A DNA stretch of 20,423 bases, taken from contig CAZBRS010000077.1 in assembly GCA_964494475.1 (NCBI GenBank), forward strand, positions 1 to 20,423. The letters run 5' to 3'. Each line of letters opens with the position of its first letter. Position 1 is the stretch's first letter. The DNA is from CAZBRS01 sp964494475 (GTDB taxonomy: Bacteria; Myxococcota_A; UBA9042; CAZBRS01). Below the pieces are notes generated by a model. The model searched no databases, had not been told where the DNA came from, and was given only the letters and a program-made list of their open reading frames with translations. The position numbers and the translations under genes were made by a program. Below, in pieces: positions 1 to 6,908 of the stretch.

Positions 1-1391
1 TCGAGCAACTGCAAATGAGCTTGCGCGCGCTCGCGCACGCCGCCGGCGCGCACGATCTGCTCCTGCAATCGCAGGCGCAGAGGCCGGGTCGAGCGATACA
101 CCAGGTCGATGACCACGTTCTCGGCGGCCGCTGCGAACAGGTCTTCGGAGCGCACGATCAGCTCGGCGGCCGCGCGGGGCTGGTCGGCTACCTCGAACTC
201 GGCCTCGAGGACCGCACGCAGCCGCGCCAACCCCTCGGGAGAGGCGCGCCGCGCCGCCACGCCCACGAGCGCGGGCACGGTCGCGTCGAGGTACTCCAAC
301 ACCTGCCGGAGCAGCACGTCCTCGAGGGGCGTGTCGTCGTGCCGGAAGACCTCGGCGAAGAAGTCGAGCGTGGCGTGCTCGTTGACGTCGAGCACGGTCA
401 TGCCCGAGCCCTGCACGGCCTGGATCAGGTTCATGCGCTTCAACTGGCCGAGCGCCTGACGCAGCGTGGTGCGATCGACGCCCAACTCGACGGTCAGCGC
501 GCGCTCGGAGGGCAGGCGCTGGCCTGCCGCGAAGGCTCCGTCGAAGATCGACCGCATCAGTCGGTTGGCCAGCCGATCCGCCGCGTTCTCGCGGCGCGGA
601 GCGCCGATGGACGCCCTGCGCCAGGGCTGCGCGTCGGCGCCGGGCACGAAGCGCGCCGCGCGGTCGCTGCGATCGAACTGGTCGAACGCCCTCCGGGCTT
701 CGCCGTCGATCGGCCTGACCAACGCGGAATACCGCTCAGCGACCTCGTGGGGGGCGATCTCACCGCTGCGGATCCTCTGGACCCACTCGAGGTTGGCCCG
801 AGCCCAACCGCGCACGTCGACCAGCGGGAAGAATCGCGCGAGAGCTCGCGCCCGGAGCGGGCGAATGGCCCGGAAGGTCATCTGGAAGATGGGGTTCCGG
901 CTGGCGCGCACGACCTCGTCGCGGGCCTCGAGGGCCGCCTCGATCGCAGCGTCGAGGTCGTCGGCCACGTCGTACTGTCGGCGGAACAGGGCCTCGATTC
1001 GGTCGAACGCGTCGGCCGAGGCCCGGAGGGCCACCCGGGCCCAGATGCCCGGCATGGTCAGGCCGAAGTACTCGACCGCCTGGGCGAGCAGCGCGGCCTC
1101 GTCGGGCGTATCGGGCAACCTGAACGCGTGCAGGAAGAACTCGACGCCCGCGTGCGCGCGGTAGTCGAGCACCACCATGCCCGAACCCTGCACGGACGAG
1201 ATGAGGTTCATGCGCTTCAACTGGGCCAGGGCCACGCGCAGCGACGTGCGGTCGGTGCCGAGCTCGACGGCCAGCGCGCGCTCGGGAGGGAGCTGCGAGC
1301 CGGCGGGATAGGCTCCGATGAAGACGCGACGCAGGATCTCGTCGGCCAGGCGATCGGGCAGGCAGTCACCGCGGCGGATGGGCCTCGTCAC
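1..1391 (-). CDS. Tandem double FadR/GntR-type transcriptional regulator (C-terminus cut by window edge)
   Basis: An open frame runs without a stop from a GTG at 1391 to the window edge, giving 463 visible residues. It contains two homologous units. Unit 1 has a GntR winged helix at about residues 9-80 (LPPERALAVELGTDRTSLR, then QLKRMNLISSVQGSGM) and a helical FadR_C/FCD-like domain at about 85-255 (containing SRNPIFQMTF). Unit 2 starts at about residue 268 with a second winged helix (LPSERALTVELGVDRTTLR, QLKRMNLIQAVQGSGM) and a second helical domain, cut about 60 residues short if it matches unit 1. Known FadR proteins have one copy and dimerise on DNA, so this chain looks like a covalent dimer. 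An in-frame TAA lies 33-31 bases before the GTG; no strong Shine-Dalgarno is seen and the next in-frame ATG is too far inside, so GTG is favoured. The ligand is unknown; acyl-CoA is only suggested by the FadR likeness. Confidence 0.85.
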   Translation of the reverse strand, partial: MTRPIRRGDCLPDRLADEILRRVFIGAYPAGSQLPPERALAVELGTDRTSLRVALAQLKRMNLISSVQGSGMVVLDYRAHAGVEFFLHAFRLPDTPDEAALLAQAVEYFGLTMPGIWARVALRASADAFDRIEALFRRQYDVADDLDAAIEAALEARDEVVRASRNPIFQMTFRAIRPLRARALARFFPLVDVRGWARANLEWVQRIRSGEIAPHEVAERYSALVRPIDGEARRAFDQFDRSDRAARFVPGADAQPWRRASIGAPRRENAADRLANRLMRSIFDGAFAAGQRLPSERALTVELGVDRTTLRQALGQLKRMNLIQAVQGSGMTVLDVNEHATLDFFAEVFRHDDTPLEDVLLRQVLEYLDATVPALVGVAARRASPEGLARLRAVLEAEFEVADQPRAAAELIVRSEDLFAAAAENVVIDLVYRSTRPLRLRLQEQIVRAGGVRERAQAHLQLL

Positions 1392-1420
1392 GGAGGAACC
1401 TGGAGAATGTGAATGTACCG

Positions 1421-1448
1421 TTTATACCCTGTCGGGCGGCGAACACAA
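1421..1448 (-). promoter_or_regulatory. Candidate sigma70-type promoter of the double-FadR gene
   Basis: Reading the minus strand, TTGTGT (1448-1443) is followed by a 16-base spacer and TATAAA (1426-1421). Transcription would start near 1414, leaving a 5' leader of about 23 bases before the GTG at 1391. The AT-rich -10 stands out in this GC-rich DNA. Motif reading only. Confidence 0.5.
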
Positions 1449-1456
1449 GTCCCTGC

Positions 1457-1470
1457 GCGACCTCGGTCGC
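1457..1470. promoter_or_regulatory. Perfect dyad GCGACC-TC-GGTCGC between divergent promoters (operator candidate)
   Basis: Six-base arms GCGACC and GGTCGC are separated by two bases. The dyad lies between the two outward-facing -35 boxes (1443-1448 and 1474-1479). A protein bound here could control both the double-FadR gene and the surface-protein gene; the double FadR itself is the obvious candidate, by inference from position. Confidence 0.4.
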
Positions 1471-1473
1471 ATA

Positions 1474-1502
1474 TTGTAAGCCGTCGGCGCATGCGCTAGC
1501 AT
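1474..1502 (+). promoter_or_regulatory. Candidate promoter of the MYXO-CTERM surface-protein gene, with a palindrome in the spacer
   Basis: TTGTAA (1474-1479), a 17-base spacer and TAGCAT (1497-1502) form a plausible sigma70-type promoter. The perfect palindrome GCGCATGCGC (1487-1496) fills the downstream part of the spacer and touches the -10. A strong Shine-Dalgarno (AAAGGAGA, 1527-1534) precedes the ATG at 1539. Confidence 0.5.
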
Positions 1503-1538
1503 GGCGGCGTTTCGTCCAGCGACTCGAAAGGAGACCCC

Positions 1539-3500
1539 ATGCCCGCCAAGCTGCTCGCCCTTCTGGTCCTGCTCTCGTTCACGCGCGTCGCGCTCGCCGT
1601 GCCCGGCACCGTGAGCATCGACGCCACCGACGACGACGCCAAGATCACGCTGACCGTGCTGAAGCAGGCCATCGGCGTCGACGGTTCGGCCCCCTCCGAC
1701 GCCAAGAGCTGGTGCCAGGTGCGCCTGGTCGACGCGGGCTCCGAGGTCAAGTTCAAGGCCAACGACAAGATCAAGGTGTGGGTGTACGAGGACGACCTCT
1801 CGGGCGACGACCTGCTGTGGAGCACCGAGGTCACCGTCACGGGCGAAGAGGTCGCCGCGGGCAAGTTCGACCGCACCTTCGACTGCAGCGCCGGCTGGGG
1901 CACCGACGTCTACGGCATGTACGACGTCTACGCCCAGGCCCAGATCGACAAGGACGACTGCGGCTGGACGTGCAACACCGACGAGCCCGAGACCGCGGCC
2001 GTCGACGTCGAAGAGGTCGTCGACGACGGCGCCGAAGCCGACGACGGCAGCGACAAGGCGCCCCTCCTGCCCCTCGGCGCCACCAACGATCGCATCGGCC
2101 GCGACGCCGACTGGCTCAAGTTCCAGCTGGCGGGCCTCTCCGACGTGCGCGTCGAAGCGCTCCACGTGCCCACGGTGGGCCGGCTCGACGTGCAGATCTA
2201 CGCCGCCGGCGACGTGCTGCAGGGCAGCGGCGCCGAGGGCGACGCCGCCACCACGCTCGACGCCGCTCAGCTCCCCGCGGGCGACTACTGGGTGCGCGTC
2301 AGCCCCAAGCAGGCCGACGACTACAACTTCTACGACCTGCGCCTCTCGGTCACGCCCGTGGTGCTCGACTGCGACCAGGGCATGGAGCAGAACGAAGACT
2401 GCGGCAACTGCGGCAAGCGCACGCGCGTGTGCCTGGCCGGGGGCACCTGGGGCGGCTGGAGCGACTGCGCCAACGAGGGCCCGTGCGCGGCCGGCGCCAG
2501 CGAGGCGGCCAGCTGCGGCAACTGCGGCACCCTCACCCGCTCGTGCGGTCCGAACTGCCAGTGGACCGAGACCGGCTGTCTCGACGAGGGCCAGTGCGCC
2601 GCGGGCGCGATCCAGAACGAGGCCTGCCCCAACGACGGCCAGAAGAGCCGCAAGTGCCTGCCCGACTGCTCGTGGGCGCCCTGGGGCGCCTGCGCCGGCC
2701 AGGACTGCCAGGGCGAGCAGAGCGAGGCCTGCTACACCGGCCCCGCCGAGACGCGCGGCAAGGGCGCCTGCCACGACGGCGTGCACACCTGCGTGAACGG
2801 CTTCTGGACCACCTGCGACGGCGAGAAGCTGCCCTCGGCCGAGTCGTGCAACGACGCCAAGGACAACGACTGCGACGGCCAGACCGACGCCACCGACGAC
2901 GACTGCCTGTCGACCATCGGCGAGGCCTGCGCCGCCGACGGCGACTGCGGCGACGATCTCACGTGCCTGATGGCGCCCTTCAAGCCGGTCTTCGACGGTG
3001 GCTACTGCTCGATCCTGGGCTGCCTGTACGCCGACGACTGCCCGCCCGACGCCAACTGCACCAAGGCCTACGGCATGCGCGCCTGCCTGAAGGGCTGCGA
3101 CGCCGCGGCCGACTGCCGGGCGGGTTATCTGTGCGAGAGCGTCGACGGCAAGAAGGTGTGCCTCCCGAAGTGCAAGGAAGACGACCACTGCAAGGGCGAC
3201 GTCTTCAACCCCGAGTGCGACGAGACCACCGGGCTGTGCGTGCCCGACGCCCCCGACGAGCCCGACCAGGGCGGCGAGGACACCAGCACGCCCGACACCA
3301 CGGGCGGGAACGACACGGCCACCGGCGACGACACGCCGGGCGCCGACACCGCGTGGATCCTCGACGCCAACGCCGGCGACGACACCGCCAGCAGCGGCGG
3401 CGGCGGCGGGTGCACGGTGAGCGCGGTGCCCACCGCGGCGCCCTTCCTGGTGCTGCTCGCGCTCGGGGCGCTGCTCGCGCTCGCGCGACGCCGGGTGTGA
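1539..3500 (+). CDS. Secreted Cys-rich surface protein with PPC-like and MopE-like regions and a MYXO-CTERM-like tail
   Basis: The 653-residue product starts with a signal peptide (residues 1-20, ending VALA). A beta-rich N-terminal region (about 21-145) is followed by an acidic linker. A domain resembling bacterial pre-peptidase C-terminal (PPC) domains lies at about 180-272 (DWLKFQLAG, LPAGDYWVRVSPK). Next come several Cys/Trp-rich segments recalling thrombospondin type 1 repeats (278-426), a MopE-like putative metal-binding motif (CNDAKDNDCDGQTD, 437-450) and more Cys-rich units to about 568. An Asp/Thr-rich stalk leads to a Gly run, Cys625, a hydrophobic span (about 630-648) and a final RRR. 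That end matches the MYXO-CTERM pattern, which in myxobacteria marks proteins for processing and surface anchoring. No catalytic motif was recognised, so an adhesive or structural role is only inferred. The gene faces away from the double-FadR gene. Confidence 0.88.
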   Translation: MPAKLLALLVLLSFTRVALAVPGTVSIDATDDDAKITLTVLKQAIGVDGSAPSDAKSWCQVRLVDAGSEVKFKANDKIKVWVYEDDLSGDDLLWSTEVTVTGEEVAAGKFDRTFDCSAGWGTDVYGMYDVYAQAQIDKDDCGWTCNTDEPETAAVDVEEVVDDGAEADDGSDKAPLLPLGATNDRIGRDADWLKFQLAGLSDVRVEALHVPTVGRLDVQIYAAGDVLQGSGAEGDAATTLDAAQLPAGDYWVRVSPKQADDYNFYDLRLSVTPVVLDCDQGMEQNEDCGNCGKRTRVCLAGGTWGGWSDCANEGPCAAGASEAASCGNCGTLTRSCGPNCQWTETGCLDEGQCAAGAIQNEACPNDGQKSRKCLPDCSWAPWGACAGQDCQGEQSEACYTGPAETRGKGACHDGVHTCVNGFWTTCDGEKLPSAESCNDAKDNDCDGQTDATDDDCLSTIGEACAADGDCGDDLTCLMAPFKPVFDGGYCSILGCLYADDCPPDANCTKAYGMRACLKGCDAAADCRAGYLCESVDGKKVCLPKCKEDDHCKGDVFNPECDETTGLCVPDAPDEPDQGGEDTSTPDTTGGNDTATGDDTPGADTAWILDANAGDDTASSGGGGGCTVSAVPTAAPFLVLLALGALLALARRRV

Positions 3501-3552
3501 CCCCCCGTCCATGATCGCCCCCGACAACGCGCCGGGACCCGGCTCTGGGTTC

Positions 3553-3566
3553 GGCGGTCGCCCGCC
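3553..3566 (+). terminator. Weak GGCGG-TCGC-CCGCC hairpin after the surface-protein gene
   Basis: A five-pair GC stem with a four-base loop lies 52 bases after the stop at 3500 and just before the next promoter. It is followed by only a short T stretch, so it could be a weak terminator, part of the next promoter region, or chance. It is the only hairpin of note between 3501 and 3576. Confidence 0.25.
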
Positions 3567-3576
3567 AAGGTTTGGA

Positions 3577-3604
3577 TTGACACCAACCCTTTAATCGAGA
3601 TACT
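3577..3604 (+). promoter_or_regulatory. Consensus-like promoter of the L,D-transpeptidase cluster
   Basis: A perfect -35 (TTGACA, 3577-3582), a 16-base spacer and GATACT (3599-3604) lie 28 bases before the ATG at 3632. A GGAGG Shine-Dalgarno follows at 3620-3624. This probably drives the three closely spaced genes up to 6895. Confidence 0.6.
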
Positions 3605-3631
3605 GCGCCCGCACGCCCCGGAGGCTCGCCC

Positions 3632-4978
3632 ATGAAAAAGCACGCGCTCGTGCTGCCGGTTCTGCTCGTGGCCCTCGCCCTCTCCGCCTGCGACGCCGCG
3701 GGCTCGGGCGACGAGCCCTCGCTGCCCGCCACGGGTGACGAGCTGCTGGTCGACGACCTGCCCCTCGGCGAGATCGACCCCGGCGAACTGAAGGCCGACT
3801 CGTTCGGCTCGGCGCTCACGTGCAAGCCCATCCCCGCGCAGGACGCGCTGCCGAACCCCGAGATCGTCATCTCGCTCGACGGCGCCACGCTGCACCTCTT
3901 CGATCGGTCCACCGGCTACGACGAGGTCTTCCCCATCGGCGGCGGCAAGATCGAGAAGGGCGTGTCGCTCACGCCCACGTCGCTGGGCCAGCCCAGCCAG
4001 GTCTTCTACGCGCGCCTCGAGCAGCCCGCCGTCAAGGAGACCGGGGCCGCCAAGCAGCTGTGGGCCTGGAACTACGCATGCAAGATCTGGTGGAAGGACA
4101 CCGACAACGGCGGCAAGCTCGTGCCGGTGTTCGCGGGGCTGCCGTTCATCCGCCTCGAGGGCCCGAACCCCACCGCGTACGGCATCCACGGCCCCATCGA
4201 CCAGTACACGCTGCCGAGCGGCGGCCGCCTGAAGCGCGGCTTCGTCTCGCACGGCTGCCTGCGCATGGAGGCGGCCGACCTGCTCGAGGTGTACGCGCGC
4301 GCGCTGGGCCACAAGGTGCCCGTGCGCATCCAGCAGGCGCCCGAGCGCCGCGCCGACGGCAGCTTCGTCGAGGTGGCCGAGCGCTGGCTGGGCGCCCCGT
4401 GCTCCACCGACGCCGAGTGCGCCTTCGACGGCGGCTCGTGCCGCCCCAACGCCTACACGGGCCACGGCGTGTGCACCCGCGCCTGCACCAAGACCTGCCC
4501 CGACCGCTGGGGCTACCCGACCAGCTTCTGCATCGACGACCCCGAAGACGACGCCGAGGGCGTGTGCGTGCTGAAGGGCGCGGCGCAGAACAACTTCTGC
4601 AAGGCCTACGCGGGCCAGATCTTCGACCCGGGCACGCCGCGGCACAACCAGCCGTCGGTCACCGCCGACGTGTGCACCCTCGGCTCCGAGGGCTGGATCG
4701 GCCAGCCCTGCTGGACCGACGCCGACTGCGTGCTGTCGGGCGGCACGTGCGATCTCTCCGACTCGGGCGAGGGCAAGCCGGGCGTCTGCACGGTGCCCTG
4801 CACCCAGTACTGCCCCGACAAGACGGGCTACGCCTCGACCTTCTGCGTGGCGGGCGACCAGGGCGGCCAGTGCGCCCAGCGCTGCACGCTCACCGACGAG
4901 TGCCCCACGGGCTACGCCTGCACGCCCAACGTGCCGCGCTTCGGCCAACCGTCGGTCAAGAAGGCGGTCTGCCAGTAA
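3632..4978 (+). CDS. L,D-transpeptidase (YkuD) lipoprotein with a Cys-rich C-terminal extension
   Basis: The 448-residue product begins with a lipoprotein signal (LSAC, lipidated Cys20) and an acidic linker. The YkuD-type catalytic domain spans about residues 75-235. It shows the family signature: H186-G187, then SHGCLR at 206-211 with Cys209 as the expected nucleophile. YkuD enzymes form 3-3 peptidoglycan crosslinks or attach proteins to peptidoglycan in the periplasm. Residues about 245-448 form a Cys-rich tail with at least two related units (GAPCSTDAECAFDGGSC; GQPCWTDADCVLSGGTC), each followed by a CP-W/K-GY-FC segment and ending in a third, shorter unit. The tail is not part of a usual YkuD enzyme and may bind a surface partner; that is inference. 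Asp follows the lipidated Cys, which favours inner-membrane retention in E. coli, though the rule may not hold here. The next gene starts 22 bases on. Confidence 0.9.
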   Translation: MKKHALVLPVLLVALALSACDAAGSGDEPSLPATGDELLVDDLPLGEIDPGELKADSFGSALTCKPIPAQDALPNPEIVISLDGATLHLFDRSTGYDEVFPIGGGKIEKGVSLTPTSLGQPSQVFYARLEQPAVKETGAAKQLWAWNYACKIWWKDTDNGGKLVPVFAGLPFIRLEGPNPTAYGIHGPIDQYTLPSGGRLKRGFVSHGCLRMEAADLLEVYARALGHKVPVRIQQAPERRADGSFVEVAERWLGAPCSTDAECAFDGGSCRPNAYTGHGVCTRACTKTCPDRWGYPTSFCIDDPEDDAEGVCVLKGAAQNNFCKAYAGQIFDPGTPRHNQPSVTADVCTLGSEGWIGQPCWTDADCVLSGGTCDLSDSGEGKPGVCTVPCTQYCPDKTGYASTFCVAGDQGGQCAQRCTLTDECPTGYACTPNVPRFGQPSVKKAVCQ

Positions 4979-5000
4979 CCATCTCGACACCGGGGGAATC

Positions 5001-6158
5001 ATGAACACGTTCGCGAAATTCTTGCTCGGCGCGGCGCTCGCGGCGGCGACCTTCACCGCGTGCGGCGGCTCCGACGGGGGCGCGTCGACCGACGACGTGG
5101 CCGCCACCGCGGATACGACCGGCAGCGCCGACGTCCAGGTCGAGAAGGACTCGCCCTCCGAGGCGATCGATCCCACTCCCGTGACCTGCACGATCACGAC
5201 CCCCGTCTCCGGCGCCGTGCTGGGCGCCGACGTGGCGATCGAGGTGGCCACCACCGGCGGCGCCGACGAGGTCGTGCTGCTCGCGAACGGCGCCGAAGCG
5301 GGGCGCTCGCCGGTCGGCGCCGACGGCACCGCCTCGTTCGCGTACGCGGCCTCCGCCGAGGGCGACTCCCAGGTGATGGTCAAGGCCCTGCGCGCCGATG
5401 GCGCGTCGGCGTTCTCGAGCGTCGTGGTCGTGACCATCGATCTCACGCCGCCCGTCGTGAGCGTTCCGCTCGAGCGCTTCACCGTCGTGAAGGGCAGCGT
5501 GGCGCTCGCGGCCCAGGTGACCGACCTACACCCCGACACCCTGCGCCTGGTGGGCGCCGACGGGGCCGTGCTGGCCACGGCCTTCCCGGGCACCTCCGAC
5601 CTGCTCTTCACCTCGACCGAGGTCGCCGATGGGGCGCACGACGTTCACGTCGAGGCCACCGATCTGGCCGGCAACACGGGCGCGAGCGCGCCGCTGGTCT
5701 TCGTCGTGGCCAACAACGGCGAGGAGCTCGAGGTCGAGTACATCCCCATGGCCAAGGTGAGCGTCCCCGAGAACTGGCAGACCGCCGAGTACCACACGCG
5801 CGTGATGTCCGAGGTCCGCCCCGGCGTGAAGCGCATCCTGACGTGGGTCACGTGGGATCCCTCGGGTGACTGGCAGATGGAGTACTCGGTCGGCCAGGGC
5901 ACCTGCCCCCACAACGGCATCCAGTACCTCGCGAAGCAGTCCCGCGCGGGCGAGATCGTCATCGACCTGCGGCGCGCCGCCCTCGACCCCGCGATCGTCG
6001 CGAAGTTCCCGGTCGAGGAGCAGACCAGCGACGTCTTCCCGATCAACGCCGATCCCGCCACGTTCGGCTCGTTCTTCAGCCACGTGGCGCCGCTCGATCC
6101 GGCCGACCACGTGGGCCAGTCCGTCGACATCCAGGCGGGCACGGTCGTCTTCTTCTAG
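5001..6158 (+). CDS. Lipoprotein with two Ig-like domains and an unrecognised C-terminal domain
   Basis: The 385-residue product has a signal peptide with a usable lipobox (FTAC, Cys21) and a short Asp/Ala/Thr-rich linker. Two bacterial Ig-like beta-sandwich domains follow at about residues 55-135 and 136-232; the second opens LTPPVVSV and closes with GAHDVHVEATDLAGNTG, typical of cadherin-like or Ig-like repeats. The C-terminal domain (about 235-385; ILTWVTWDPSGDWQMEYSVG, two Cys-free halves around a single Cys in QGTCPHNG) was not recognised. A GGGGGA Shine-Dalgarno sits at 4992-4997. The gene lies 22 bases after the L,D-transpeptidase and 6 bases before the multihaem cytochrome, so the three probably form an operon. 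An envelope binding or scaffold role is likely, but the substrate is unknown. Confidence 0.82.
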   Translation: MNTFAKFLLGAALAAATFTACGGSDGGASTDDVAATADTTGSADVQVEKDSPSEAIDPTPVTCTITTPVSGAVLGADVAIEVATTGGADEVVLLANGAEAGRSPVGADGTASFAYAASAEGDSQVMVKALRADGASAFSSVVVVTIDLTPPVVSVPLERFTVVKGSVALAAQVTDLHPDTLRLVGADGAVLATAFPGTSDLLFTSTEVADGAHDVHVEATDLAGNTGASAPLVFVVANNGEELEVEYIPMAKVSVPENWQTAEYHTRVMSEVRPGVKRILTWVTWDPSGDWQMEYSVGQGTCPHNGIQYLAKQSRAGEIVIDLRRAALDPAIVAKFPVEEQTSDVFPINADPATFGSFFSHVAPLDPADHVGQSVDIQAGTVVFF

Positions 6159-6164
6159 CCCCCC

Positions 6165-6895
6165 ATGCGTCGCTGCCCGATCCTCCTGGTCCTTCTCACG
6201 TTCGCGCGCTGCGCCTCCGACGACACCGTCGGCAGCGCAGACCTCGCCGGCGTCGACGCCGCGCCCGAGAGCGCGCTCTCCGAGATCCTCCCCGACGCGC
6301 CCGGCGAGGCCCTGACCGACGGCGAGCCAACCCCGGAGTCCGTCGAGCCCGCGTGCGGTTCGTGCCACGGCCGCGCCGACCAACCCGCGCCGCCCCCCGG
6401 CCTCGACGGCGCCACCCTGCCCTCGGCGCCCGGCGTGGGCGCGCACGCCGCGCACCTCGCGGCCTCGACCTCGCACGCCGAGGTGCGCTGCCGCCATTGC
6501 CACGTGGTCCCCGCCAGCGTCGACGCGCCCGGCCACCTCGACGACGCCCGGCCGGCCGACGTNNNNNNNNNNNNNNNNNNNNNNNNNNNNNNNNNNNNNN
6601 NNNNNNNNNNNNNNNNNNNNNNNNNNNNNNNNNNNNNNNNNNNNNNNNNNNNNNNNNNNNNNTGCAGGCGCCCCACGGAGCCCACCTCTTCCACCTGGGG
6701 GGCGGCGCGGGCACGATCCTCGCGTGCGATCACTGCCACGTGGGCACCGCGTACCACGGCTCGCTTCGGGACGGCCAGAAGCTCGAGGGGACCACGCTCT
6801 GCGACGAGTGCCACCCGGACGGCTTCGATCGGCTGCGATGGCGCATCGACCCTTGGGAGCGGATGGGCCTCGATGGAGAGGTGCCCGAAGGGTGA
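6165..6895 (+). CDS. Exported multihaem c-type cytochrome, interrupted by an assembly gap
   Basis: Before the gap, 132 residues start from ATG 6165, with a short hydrophobic leader (the lipobox is poor, FARC) and an acidic linker. They carry haem motifs CGSCH (residues 64-68) and CRHCH (109-113). The segment GAHAAHL...CRHCHVVP...APGH resembles the Geobacter-type C-x4-C / CxxCH repeat family. After the gap, the frame starting at 6665 gives 76 residues with HGAHLFHL, CDHCH and CDECH, then a stop at 6893-6895. The two halves are in different frames relative to the 100 N. A single gene needs a true gap length of 2 modulo 3, which is no conflict if 100 N is a placeholder. At least four c-type haems are visible, implying periplasmic or outer-surface electron transfer. 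It begins 6 bases after the Ig-like lipoprotein gene and no Shine-Dalgarno is seen, so translation may be coupled. Confidence 0.78.
6563..6662. other. Assembly gap of 100 N inside the cytochrome gene
   Basis: Exactly 100 undetermined bases, a common placeholder length. The reading frame of the cytochrome changes across it, so the true length is unlikely to be 100. Confidence 0.95.
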
Positions 6896-6908
6896 GGTTG
6901 CAGCCTCG

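Noticed and set aside
15..1412. Long plus-strand open frame of 465 residues
   Set aside because: It is the opposite strand of the double-FadR gene; its product is Arg/His/Gly-rich with no domain, whereas the minus strand gives clear GntR motifs.
1422..3527. 701-residue open frames on both strands over the surface-protein gene
   Set aside because: GC-rich shadow frames; the 1539 frame has a signal peptide, Cys pattern and sorting tail.
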